A stretch of 64,000 nucleotides of DNA from Chytriomyces cf. hyalinus JEL632. Taxonomy: Eukaryota > Chytridiomycota > Chytridiomycetes > Chytridiales > Chytriomycetaceae. This document shows positions 1 to 9,433 of the stretch, piece after piece; position 1 is the stretch's first letter; each line of letters begins with the position of its first letter. The position numbers were made by a program, and so were the translations under genes. A model generated the notes under the pieces. The model did no database searches, had not been told where the DNA came from, and worked only from the letters and a program-made list of their open reading frames with translations. The stretch lies in assembly GCA_025435555.1 (NCBI GenBank), contig JAIWWG010000107.1, positions 31,217-95,216 on the forward strand, read 5' to 3'.

Positions 1-1266
1 GTCGAAAACGACCTGCAAATCGTCCAGCCAGTCGAAAACCACCTGCCCCCACGAACAGCTTACCAGCACTTTGCTTTGATTGCCGAAGGAGCTGAGCTAC
101 GGGCCTACGACCACGAAATCCTGTCCTCCCGCAACAGACATGACTTGACGTGCGTCTTTGCCAGTCAATGGGACTGGAACATGAACTGCAACAGCCCACT
201 GGAATGGATCCTCCTGTACCTCCGAAACTACGCCGCACTGACCCAAGGAGATGAAAACGAGTTTGAAGAGGCCGGCGTTCCCAACCTGCCTGAACAAACC
301 CTCCACTCGGCCTTCTACCTGCTGGACTCACTGATAGTCCACCAGACCGCGGGGTACGCACCGTACAGCCTCCTTGCTGCGGCAGTCTTCAAGGCAGTGA
401 CGGTCGATCTACTTCCCGTCGAACAGCGCCAAATTGATGCAAGCCTCAAGTATACGGGTTACATAGACACGGAACTGAATGCCGTAACCAAGCACATTCA
501 AAAAAGCTTCCCACACTACATGCACGCAATTCCAGCACTTCCCGGTGGCACAATCATGGACCAGGGCGAATTCATGATTGCGTTGGCGCCAATTCCAGCC
601 GACGCACCAGAGCCGGTGGCACCAGTTGGCCCGATCGAATTGACAGAGGAGGAGATGGCAGCGGCGACTGTCATGCTGATGGAATCGGATGCGTGGAAGG
701 AGGATGATTGGGACGGGGAATTGATTGAGGGGGAGGAATTGGTTGTGCAACCCATTGCGGTGGATGCACCATACCCAAGGGAGCCAACTGGGGTCATTGT
801 AGAAGCATGGGAGGCGGAGGAGATTGCAGCCGCAACTGCTCAGTTTCTGAAGTCGGATGCTTGGATGGCGGACGAGGATTGGGATATGGAGATGGAGATG
901 GAGGAGGAGGAATTGATTGTTCAAAGAATTCCGGAGGACGACCCATACCCAGTGGATCCAACCGGGATGGTCGTGGCCCCATGGGAGGAGGCAGGGTTTG
1001 CAGCCGCGACTGCCAGGCTTTTGGAGTCGAAGGAGTGGATGGAGGATGAAGATTGGGACATGGATGCGGAGTACGCCGCTGCAACTGCGGAGTTGCTTGC
1101 AGAGGATTGGGAGGACGTGGAGGAGGGCAAGGAGGAGGAGGAGGCGGAGGATGAAGATGCAGTCTACGCGGCAGCAACGGCCGAGTTACTGGCGGAGGAC
1201 TGGGACGATGGGATGGAGGTTGATGAGGGGGACGAGATGGATTGGGAGGAGGAGACGGATCTGTGA
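1..1266 (+). CDS. Cyclin-like protein, C-terminal part (5' end outside window)
   Basis: The frame is open from base 1 to the TGA at 1264-1266, so the gene begins upstream. The first ~130 codons resemble the end of a cyclin box and a second cyclin fold: a W-D-W-N-x-N-x-P-L-E-W stretch (compare the W-x-L-N-x-P-T-P-x-x-F-L segment of A/B-type cyclins), then Y-S-L-L-A-A-A-V-F-K, like the helix at the start of cyclin C-domains. From about codon 210 the protein becomes very acidic and repetitive, with five imperfect copies of an A-A-A-T-A-x-x-L-x-x-D-x-W-x-x-D-x-W-D type unit, the first three about 60 residues apart. A role in binding a cyclin-dependent kinase is inferred from this weak family likeness; the tail could equally belong to an unrelated acidic protein. 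No intron is needed within the visible part. Confidence 0.5.
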   Translation, partial: VENDLQIVQPVENHLPPRTAYQHFALIAEGAELRAYDHEILSSRNRHDLTCVFASQWDWNMNCNSPLEWILLYLRNYAALTQGDENEFEEAGVPNLPEQTLHSAFYLLDSLIVHQTAGYAPYSLLAAAVFKAVTVDLLPVEQRQIDASLKYTGYIDTELNAVTKHIQKSFPHYMHAIPALPGGTIMDQGEFMIALAPIPADAPEPVAPVGPIELTEEEMAAATVMLMESDAWKEDDWDGELIEGEELVVQPIAVDAPYPREPTGVIVEAWEAEEIAAATAQFLKSDAWMADEDWDMEMEMEEEELIVQRIPEDDPYPVDPTGMVVAPWEEAGFAAATARLLESKEWMEDEDWDMDAEYAAATAELLAEDWEDVEEGKEEEEAEDEDAVYAAATAELLAEDWDDGMEVDEGDEMDWEEETDL

Positions 1267-2244
1267 ATGCATCGCAGGTTCGGGGGGCTGGGACGGATTG
1301 GAGGATGGAAGGGTGGAGGGGTTTCTGGGTGGATCAAGCTTGGCAGTGCTCGATACGGTGAGCACTCTCGCTTTTCATCAGGCTCAACGCTAACTTCACT
1401 TTATTTGTGATCAACAGATTGCTAATGGAACGGATTGGAAAGCAACACGGACTGACGGGAAACAAATCGCGCAACTTGGAATCGATGAACTGTGGGCTTG
1501 CCTTGAGGAGCCAGTCTGGCCGCGGTGTCTCTTTGGAATCTGCTTACCGAAGGAGGGTTTTTCGGCTGGGTTGGTCTCGGCAAAACGAGGTTGAACACGG
1601 TGAGGTTTATTTTCAAACTTGGAACGTTCTTTCGACTCAATTATTTTTGCTTCTGTCATCACAAGGATTCTCGATTACAAGTTGCGCGGGCATTGACGGA
1701 TGGATCGGAATCGGAACTGACGGACTGACAGGAACTGACGGTCTTATGAGAACTGGGGGCATAAACGGGAACCGAGGGATTTGAGATAACAGGGGGCATT
1801 TTATGGGGGCATTTATGGGTACTGAGGGATTTTGAGATAACTGAGGGCATGCTTTGGGGGCAACAATGGGTACTGAGGGATTTTGAGACAACTGGGGGGT
1901 ATGCGTGATGGATCGCAGGTCTCGTTTTCGATCCATGGGCGCAAATTGAGATGGGATACAGCTAAGTGACTTTATTTCTCCACGATTCAAAACTAGTAAT
2001 CTCGATTTGGTGGGACATGATTCAGGGCCTCCTCGTTGGCTCCCGCTGGAAACGAGAGCGCGTCGCATGTGCTCTCGGCTAACACTGGATCGACTTTATT
2101 TTATTTTATAGACTTTTTCGGTGGTGGTGTGGAAATAAAGAAGAGTTGCTGTTTAAAAGAACCCTTAATGTCTCGCTCGATATTGCGACTATGTCTCCCG
2201 ACGGTGTGGCACAAGCCATCGTATGATCGTGCCAAAAAAAAAAA
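1267..2244. other. Intergenic stretch between cyclin-like gene and lanosterol synthase
   Basis: No convincing gene. It holds a GT..AG intron-like segment at 1358-1417 (GTGAGC, CGCTAAC, CAACAG) that would join open frames on either side, ending at a TGA at 1592-1594; I could not assign this to a protein. It also holds the 50-bp tandem repeat listed separately. The last 140 bp before 2245 should contain the lanosterol synthase promoter; an A-run lies directly upstream of its ATG. Confidence 0.5.
1757..1905. repeat. Minisatellite, three ~50-bp imperfect units
   Basis: The core ACTGAGGGATTTTGAGATAA recurs with starts near 1771, 1821 and 1872, i.e. a period of 50-51 bp, with G-rich spacers. Shorter GGAACTGACGG-type repeats lie just upstream (about 1700-1742). 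It is intergenic. Confidence 0.7.
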
Positions 2245-4989
2245 ATGCCGGTGAACTTCAACTCGGCCAAAACGGACCCAACAAAATGGCGCCTCGCCGT
2301 GAGCGAAGGACGGCAGACGTGGCACTACCTCGAGGGCGAACACGAGCTTATAAACTGGCCACAAACGGACTTTGACCGGTACTGGCAGGGCCTTCCGCTG
2401 ATTGTAAGCCACGTCTGCTTTGTTTGATGCTGTGATTGGAAATCTCATTGCATGCAAAACAAGAATGAGCAAGAGTTCAAAGCGACGAAGTGCCCGCTGG
2501 ATGCGGCCAGGAACGGATTCAGATTCTACCAAAAGTTGCAGACGCCGGACGGTCATTGGGCTGGTTCGATCATTCTTTGCGCGAGTTCTTCTCTCGCGTA
2601 CTCAACAATGCTTCATTCGCAGGAGAGTACGGTGGCCCCATGTTCCTGATCCCCGGACTTGTCATCACAATGTACATTACCAAAACTGCGTGGAAGCCTG
2701 GACAAGCCGCTGAACTCATCAATTATCTGAGAGCGAGGGCGCACAAAGAAGACGGCGGTTGGGGAATGTGAGTGTCGAATGCCTTGTTTCGTTGATCGTG
2801 ATCTGAATGCATGCTCTTCAAATGCCACAGCCACATTGAAAGCCCGTCCACTGTTTTCGGAACTGCTCTGAACTACGTAGCTTTGAGGCTGTTGGATGTC
2901 CATCAAGATGATCCGGCGTGTGTTAAAGCGCGTGCGCACTTGCATAAGTTGGGTGGAGCAACTGGTATTCCTTCATGGGGCAAGTTTTGGCTGTCGATTC
3001 TGAACGTGTATGAGTGGGAAGGGAACAACCCTGTTCCTCCTGAATTGAAGTGTGTATTTCCTTTCGATTGCGTGAAAGTGCTTGTGTTCGCTGCTGACTC
3101 GCCCTTCTCTACTCCATCAACGACCGCATTCAGCATGCTTCCTTACTGGGTGCCATTTCATCCTGGACGAATGTGGTGCCACACGAGAGCTGTATATATC
3201 CCAATCAGTTACCTTTTTGGAAGGAGGTTCAAGGCTGATCTTGATCCGTTGCTGAAATCGCTGAGAAGTGTGAGCATCACCCTCCAGCCATCTTAATGAC
3301 CAACATCGACTGACTGTCTCCGTTCTTACAGGAGCTGTATGTTCAACCTTACGGGACCATCAAGTGGAGCCAGATGAGAAACAATGTCGCGCCAGTCGAC
3401 TTGTACTCCCCACACACCAAGTTGTTTGATTTCTTGAACGGTGAGGCTGTTTGTTCCACTGCATAATAGCCGCGCAAATTAAAAAGGCCTATGCTTGCAG
3501 AAATTCTGGTCATATACGAAAAGCTCCCAAAATCCCTGATTCGCGAACAAGCGCTGAAAAAAACGCTTGATCAAATCCGCTACGAAGACATCAACACGGA
3601 CTTTCTCGACATTGGCCCCGTCAACAAAGTCATGAACATGCTCATTGTCTGGCTCGTCGATGGCCCAAAATCCGAGAATTTCGCCCGTCACTGCTCCCGC
3701 GTGGACGACTTTCTCTGGAAGAGCAGCGAGGGTCTTCTCATGAATGGTACAAACGGATCTCAGCTCTGGGACACGGCGTTTGCCGTTCAAGCCATGGTCG
3801 AAACTGGACTCGCCGAAGAACCTGAATTCAAAAAGTCGTTGCTGTTGGCGTATGATTTCCTCGATGTCACGCAAATTAAGCGTGACACGATCATTGACCC
3901 CAAAACATGTCACCGCCATATCAGTAAAGGTGCATGGCCGTTCAGTACGCGCGATCAGTCGTACACCGTCAGTGATTGCACTGGAGAAGGGCTCAGGGCA
4001 ACTCTGATGCTGCAAAAGAAAGTGACTTTCCCGAAAGACTATGCCATGAAGAAAATCAGCGACGAGCGACTTTTTGATGCTGTGAATGTTCTTCTTTCGA
4101 TGCAGAATCCGGATGGCGGGTTTGCAAGCTATGAACTTGTCAGAGGGCCCAAGTGGCTCGAATGGTTGAATGCCGCCGAAGTCTTTGGAAACATTATGGT
4201 GGAATACTGTTACCCTGAGTGCACCACCAGTTCGATTCTTGGGCTGGCCGAATTCAGAGAGCATTATCCCAACCACCGCAGGAAAGAGATTGAGTATGCA
4301 TCATTTATTTTATTTAACCCCATAATCTGCGCGTTTATATTGATATCAATATCATGTCATTACAGCGCCACCATTCAAAAAGCCGTCCAGTACATTTTGA
4401 ACGAGCAAAGGCCCGACGGAAGTTGGTACGGCTCTTGGGGCATCTGCTTCACATACGCCGCGGTCTTTGCACTCGACAGCTTGGCCTCCGTAGGCCTGAC
4501 GTTCGAAACAAGCGAACCAGTCCGTCGCGCGTGCGCGTTTCTCGTTTCAAAGCAGCGCGCAGACGGCGGATGGGGCGAGAGCTTCAAGTCCTCTGAGACC
4601 CACCAATACGTGCAACGCGACAGTCAAGTTGTACATACAAGTTGGGCCATGCTAGGATTGATGGCCGCTGGTTATCCTGTCAAGGAAAATTTGTCTCGAG
4701 CTGCTAAGGTGTGTCTTCGTCCATGTTCCAAAGAAATTGAACTGATTTTTCCTTCGTGAATGTACAAGTTGATCATGTCACGTCAGCAACCAAACGGTGA
4801 ATGGCTTCAGGAGGCGATTGAAGGCGTCTTCAATCATAATTGCATGATCAGTTCAGTTTATTTTGTGAACCGCATCCCTCTCCCTGTATTGATCACTCTT
4901 TCACAGGCTATCCAAACTACAAGTTTGCGTTCACGATTTGGGCTTTGGGAGTGTATTCCAAAAAGTATGGCAATGAACCCATTCAGTGA
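2245..4989 (+). CDS. ERG7: Lanosterol synthase (oxidosqualene cyclase), 10 exons, 722 aa
   Basis: The enzyme cyclises 2,3-oxidosqualene to lanosterol, the first cyclic step of ergosterol synthesis, on ER/lipid-droplet membranes. Exons: 2245-2403, 2464-2563, 2623-2767, 2831-3049, 3134-3269, 3332-3440, 3501-4293, 4366-4708, 4769-4850, 4907-4989; they sum to exactly 723 codons, the normal family length. Introns are 56-84 bp with GT..AG ends; the 72-bp intron at 4294-4365 is in frame and stop-free. Visible hallmarks are D-G-H-W-A-G-E-Y-G-G-P near the N-terminus, [14 protein letters not shown], several QW repeats ([21 protein letters not shown]), and the catalytic-acid motif at about residue 448, here D-C-T-G-E where the usual form is D-C-T-A-E. 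The start is the first ATG, directly followed by typical N-terminal sequence. The downstream neighbour on the other strand is IMP3, with a tRNA between. Confidence 0.95.
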
Positions 4990-5086
4990 CCGAAATAAAA
5001 TCACTCAAACTTCCCAATCTTGCTTTGATCCGTACGCGTGCGTCGACGAATCCGGCAGTTTGAATGCTTCCAAAAAGAAAACTGGG

Positions 5087-5160
5087 CGCCCGATAGTGGG
5101 ATCGAACCACTGACCTTGAGGTTAACAGCCCCACGCTACTACCAGCTGAGCCAACCGGGC
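5087..5160 (-). tRNA. tRNA-Asn (anticodon GTT), intronless
   Basis: Read on the minus strand the 74-nt sequence folds as a full cloverleaf. The 7-bp acceptor stem pairs GCCCGGT with ATCGGGC, the D arm begins GGCTCAGCTGGTAG (A box), the anticodon stem pairs TGGGG with CCTCA around the loop CTGTTAA, and the T arm is AGTGG/TTCGATC/CCACT (B box). The discriminator base is G. No intron or encoded CCA is needed. It sits between the 3' ends of ERG7 and IMP3. Confidence 0.95.
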
Positions 5161-5284
5161 GATGTGTTACAAAAAATTTAAGCGTGTATAGTTTATATCC
5201 TCTGAAACAAATATTTCTTACATGGAACCAAATCGTCATGAAAGAGGGGACGGACATGTGGATTACGATGAATTGCATTTTTAT

Positions 5285-6109
5285 TTAAAGATCAAGCAAA
5301 TCAAAATCGTCCAGCTGAAAGAAATGACGCGTGGGGTGTGGGAAGGGGTTGTTAGTGAACATAATTAGAGCGAGAAAAAGAGTAGAGTACCTTGTCGTTG
5401 TATTTCGCAATCTTGTATTTGATGGAGGATCCGTTAACCCAAGTTACGTAGTCTTCCATCTTCCTGGTAACGAGATATGCGGGGTCTGTGACAGTTTCGG
5501 GTCCAACGCGGATGTGGCCCTGTTCGACGTACGTGACAGCGGCCTTTACAGTCTCTGCCATCTTCAAGCGAACCATAACGATAGGAAGCCTCCGTCTTTT
5601 AAGATGCTTGTGTATCAGATAGAGGTTTGAAGAGAAGTTTCGACATTGGCTTTTTACCTGCAGAATGAGGAGACGGACACTTTGTCGCAAAGAGACAGCG
5701 AAGCTTTCGTGTTCACCACGCCCATCTGATACAACTTTTCGAGCAAATCTTCCGTCTTTGTGTCTCTGTAGGGATCGCGGGGGTCCAGCAGTGAGAGCTT
5801 GTTCGCAATCTTTTTGATTTGACCGGCAATTCGATTGTATCTGAAAGCAGCGAGGCATGAAGAAATGAGATGAGTGAGAGTTCGCTGGTTCGGGCGCCCA
5901 TCAAAGGCGGCGGTTGACGTACTTTTGGTACTCCTCCCTGCGGGTGACGTGGTAGCGACGCATGACCTTTGTTTCGTGCAGACTTGAGTCCGTCTTCCAC
6001 TGCAGGAAGTCGACCTTCTTGAGCAGCTTCTTTTCGTGGTACTTGAGCGAGGACTGCGCGAACAATGCATGTTTAGAGTTGGACAGGCTGGACGCAGTTT
6101 ACTTGCCAT
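5285..6109 (-). CDS. IMP3: U3 snoRNP protein IMP3, 5 exons, 183 aa
   Basis: IMP3 is an S4-domain protein of the SSU processome that helps U3 snoRNA pair with pre-18S rRNA in the nucleolus. Exons in transcription order: 6109-6107 (ATG only), 6053-5923, 5840-5658, 5595-5391, 5314-5285. The product matches the family end to end: [14 protein letters not shown] near the start, [18 protein letters not shown], the S4 region [20 protein letters not shown] near the end and the C-terminus K-Y-N-D-K-L-D-D-F-D-L-L. The exon-2 frame has no upstream ATG unless intron 1 begins GC (GCAAGT..CTCTAAAC..GCAG, 6106-6054), which leaves ATG alone as exon 1 and gives the family's usual length. The other introns are GT-AG, 62-82 bp. 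It is divergent from SNU13 across 234 bp. Confidence 0.93.
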
Positions 6110-6343
6110 AAATTTGTGGGTGATATTCTTGATAAAAAAGAAAGAAAGAAAGGCTGACATCCCTTCAAAGTGACCCATGAATGAGTATTGGCTCTGTTTT
6201 CGCAAATCGTTCGACTCTCAGTCTAAATCTTATCTTTTAGTACTGTGCTTCTCTTTATCTTCTCATCATTCTCTTTTTTGTGTCTTTTTGTTCGTCTTTC
6301 TTTTCTTTTTTTTTTTTCTTCTTCTCTGAAATAAATCCCAAAA
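6110..6343. promoter_or_regulatory. Probable bidirectional promoter of IMP3 and SNU13
   Basis: These 234 bp separate the start codons of two divergent genes whose products act in the same U3 snoRNP. The segment is pyrimidine-rich on the + strand toward SNU13 (long CTTT/T runs from about 6240 to 6330) and purine-rich on the IMP3 side. I see no clear TATA box. Coordinated expression is inferred from arrangement only. Confidence 0.55.
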
Positions 6344-6843
6344 ATGGTGAGCTGAGTCCCCTCCGCCTGATATCTGCTGACCGAGCCCTCTTTCCCCAGG
6401 CTGAAAACAACTCCAAGGCTTACCCACTCGCCGATGCTGCTCTGACCAACAAGATCCTCGATCTGGTTCAGCAGGCCTCCCACTACAAGCAGCTGAAGAA
6501 AGGTGCCAACGAAGGTTCGCAACGACATATACTTTCGACGAAACGAATTAGTGACTTACCCATCGATACTCAAACAACAGCCACCAAGACCCTGAACAGA
6601 GGAATTTCCGAGTTCATCATCATGACCGAGGATACTGAGCCCCTTGAAATCTTGCTCCACTTGCCCCTTCTCTGCGAAGACAAGAACGTTCCATACGTGT
6701 TTGTCAAGTCCAAGGTTGCTCTCGGACGTGCGTGCGGAGTTTCCCGACCGGTGATTGCGTGCAGCGTGACGACCAACGAAGGCTCCGAGCTCAAGGCTCA
6801 GATCCAGGCCATCAAATTGCAGATTGAGAAATTGCTGGTCTAA
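6344..6843 (+). CDS. SNU13: SNU13/NHP2L1 (15.5K) RNA-binding protein, 3 exons, 126 aa
   Basis: SNU13 binds the kink-turn of U4 snRNA and of C/D-box snoRNAs including U3, nucleating U4/U6.U5 tri-snRNP and C/D snoRNP assembly. Exons: 6344-6346 (the ATG alone), 6400-6514, 6581-6843; the total is 127 codons including TAA. The translation follows the L7Ae-family pattern throughout: [29 protein letters not shown], then [19 protein letters not shown] and [15 protein letters not shown]. Intron 1 (6347-6399, GTGAGC..CCCCAG) starts right after the ATG; intron 2 is 6515-6580 (GTTCGC..AACAG). Confidence 0.96.
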
Positions 6844-7378
6844 GAAGGGAGACAGAGAGAGAGAGGGAAAGTGTGGGATTTTGGTTCTCTGGTGGAGAAA
6901 AGGGTTTTTTTTTGGCGGGGGGGGGGGGGGGGGGGGGGGGATGGGTCTCTCTTGTTTCACGTACTTCATTCTTCGTCATGTATAGATAGTAATTAATCTA
7001 TTTCTGATGATCCTTGCGAGAGGTGAAGAGTTTTTACAAGTCCTTTTGTTTCGTTTTGCGTGCGTCTTTTTGTGCTCATGAAGAGGACTTGGCCTCGCAC
7101 CCATGCACACACAAGAGAGTGACACAAGGATGAGTTGACTGTCCCTGTCTCCCTCTGTTTCCCTCGACGCAGGTCTGTCTCCCTCAATGCACGATTCTCG
7201 GGCCCTCCCCAGTCTCCATGCTCCACATCAGCACAGGCTGAAGAGCACGCGTCTCGAAACAGAAATACGCTCGAAACAACCAATCACATTCTGCTCCAAA
7301 CACGATTGGTCCACATAAATTTTGTTAAATGTGGAAGAACGTTTGGAACAAAGTCATAAAAAGTAAATTGAAACGAAA
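6844..7378. other. Intergenic region, SNU13 3' side to lectin promoter
   Basis: No gene is seen. It contains the (G)24 tract at 6917-6940 and, nearer the lectin start, CCAAT at about 7280 and its complement ATTGG at about 7305, which may be CCAAT-box promoter elements. Confidence 0.5.
6917..6940 (+). repeat. Poly(G) tract, 24 consecutive G
   Basis: An uninterrupted run of 24 G lies about 75 bp after the SNU13 stop codon, preceded by T8GGC. The length is as given in this assembly; homopolymers this long are prone to sequencing error and replication slippage. It could form G-quadruplex structure in the 3' UTR. Confidence 0.9.
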
Positions 7379-8941
7379 ATGCACGGTTTCAGTCTGGTTG
7401 CCCTCCTCGCAACGCTCCTTGTCTCTGTCGCACACGCCCAGACCGTCGAAGTCAAGGACTCGGATCTGCACGAGATGGAGCATTTCACCCTGCTGCAGCC
7501 GTATGTGGGTGAGAATGAATGCCGCGCTTGCAGATCCCCAAACTCCCGCTAACATATCCTCCCACTCTCTTAAGATGAGTACCTCATGAATAGGTGAATT
7601 ATTGCACCATCATACAACAGCAGCTCCTTCAATAGTTTACATTAACCGCATTCCCTCTCGTCGCTTGTCAGATACTGGGACTTTGGAGCAGGTGTGGTAC
7701 TTTATTCGCGCCTTTGTTCCACATCTCACCGCGACTCTCAGATACATACGTCAACGTGAATCAGTTTGTCCGTCTGACTGCAAACAAACAATCAAAGCGT
7801 GGATGGCTGTGGACTCGTATGGTGAATTCAACATCCAAATTATTTTTTTCGGGAGATATTTCGACAACTCATATTATCATCTCGCATCTGGCCAGCCTGT
7901 TGTGACGCAAAAGTCTTGGGTTGTCGAATTCGAATTTAAGGTTTCAGGCGGAGACCGTTTGTTTGGAGACGGATTCGCGTTTTGGTACACAACCGATCGC
8001 AGAAAGACAGGTGACCATTTATTTTCTGGCGAAGCCCCTTCCATGTGACTCGGAGCAGTGCGCTGTTCGAGCCCACGAAATTTCTGTGGCGGATTCAGTG
8101 CGATCAATGGCTCATAAACTTGCACGCATTTACTCACGCTCAGGTGACGTTTTTGGGAACCAAGACGAATTCAACGGTCTCGGCGTGTTCTTTGATACCT
8201 ATGCCAACGGTCGAAACAGGGTACAAACTTTCGATTGAACTCCAACTTCTCTGGTGTCCAGCCTCAACCAACCATTTCCATACAAAACAGGCCATCTTCC
8301 CATACATCAATGCAATGATTGGTGACGGAAAAACCAAATACGACCAAAGCACAGACGGAAAAAGCAACGAAATTGGTTCATGCACAGCCTACTTCCGCGA
8401 AAAAGAATTCCTCACGCGTGCCAAAGTTGTGTATGTCGAAGACAAGCTGCTCGAACTCTATGTAGACGTTGACGGTTTGAATACATGGAAGCCTTGCTTT
8501 TCTGTCAAGGATGTGACTCTGCCGGAACGTGGATACTTTGGATTCACGTCACACACTGGAGATGCATCAGGTGCAGTCAAGCTGCCTTTCAAGTTTTTGA
8601 TTTTCTTGTCCATTTGACCACCATTTCATTTTTCAATGAATCACACAGACAACCACGATATTATCCGCGTCAATGCATACTCAATCGACAATGAGCACAC
8701 AAAATCGCCTTCGAAACCCGCCCAGGACTATGCGTCATCTGGCGGCAAATCATTCAACACCCCGACCCGGCCGAACGGTAATGTTCCTACCGCCACACCT
8801 GTTGTTGCAAAGAGTGGCGGAAGTTACTTCTGGACGGGGCTCGTTGTCATTATTTGCGTGTTTGTGGTTGCTGGAATTGCGGTTGCGGCCTATGTCGCGT
8901 ATTCAAAAATGAACTCACCGAAGGCGTACAAGCGGTTTTAG
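7379..8941 (+). CDS. L-type lectin, VIP36/LMAN2-like cargo receptor, 8 exons, 337 aa
   Basis: The family members are type I membrane lectins that bind high-mannose glycoproteins and cycle between ER and Golgi. Exons: 7379-7508, 7575-7593, 7672-7691, 7742-7821, 7896-8010, 8144-8220, 8291-8570, 8649-8941 (338 codons). A signal peptide ends in S-V-A-H-A-Q. The lectin domain shows W-D-F-G, the L-F-G-D-G-F-A-F-W-Y core, V-F-F-D-T-Y-A-N (Ca/sugar-binding strand), Y-D-Q-S-T-D-G, I-G-S-C, G-Y-F-G-F-T-S-H-T-G-D and D-N-H-D-I-I. A Ser/Pro-rich stalk, one transmembrane helix (about 22 residues from W-T-G-L-V-V-I-I) and a short basic tail ending K-R-F follow; a C-terminal aromatic residue is typical of ER-exit signals. 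Two internal exons are only 19 and 20 bp. The short luminal stalk without coiled coil favours VIP36 over ERGIC-53. Confidence 0.9.
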
Positions 8942-9433
8942 ACTTGCGCTCAAATTTTTCTTTGTATTTTTTTTTGTTTTTGTCTTTCAAAATACTCCTC
9001 CTGTTCCTTGATCGTTGTGGTTTTTTATTTTGTTTGTTGTGTGGGTAGTAGGACGCGTGATACCGGAATGATGGATGAGAATAAAGATGTACAATCCCAC
9101 TGGCTTTGTTTCTGAATCGCACTCAATTTGTTTCTGGAAGACAAAGAGATTTATCAGCCCCAATTTTATTTTATGTCGTTTGTTTTCGGCTAAAAACATG
9201 CTCCCAGTCAAGGGAAATCAAAGAAAGATAAGAAGATGAACGGCGCAATAGTAGAAAAATAAAGCAGGGGTTAAAAAAGTTTTAAAAAAAAAAACACGAG
9301 TGCAGGTATTTTTAGCACGTTTTGAAAGGAAGACAAGAACGGGACACCAACGCGAAACTAAAAAATAAAATCAAGCATCCACTCTCGCAAAAATCATAAT
9401 TAATACATGACGTTGCCTCTCTCTTTTATCGCC
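8942..9433. other. Intergenic, between convergent lectin and kinase genes
   Basis: A/T-rich 3' flanks of two convergent genes. Poly(A)-like signals are present (AATAAA at about 9079 and 9259 on +; TTTATT on the opposite sense). No open frame here looks coding. Confidence 0.5.

Noticed and set aside
409-1177. Long minus-strand and alternate-frame ORFs over the cyclin-like tail
   Set aside because: They are mirror products of the GAGGAGGA/GGATTGG-type repeats and have no protein-like composition (poly Pro/His/Arg).
5934-6109. IMP3 intron 1 beginning at GTAAAC (exon 1 = ATGGCAA)
   Set aside because: It leaves exon 2 out of frame with the conserved protein; a GC-AG intron two codons earlier restores the frame and the usual length.
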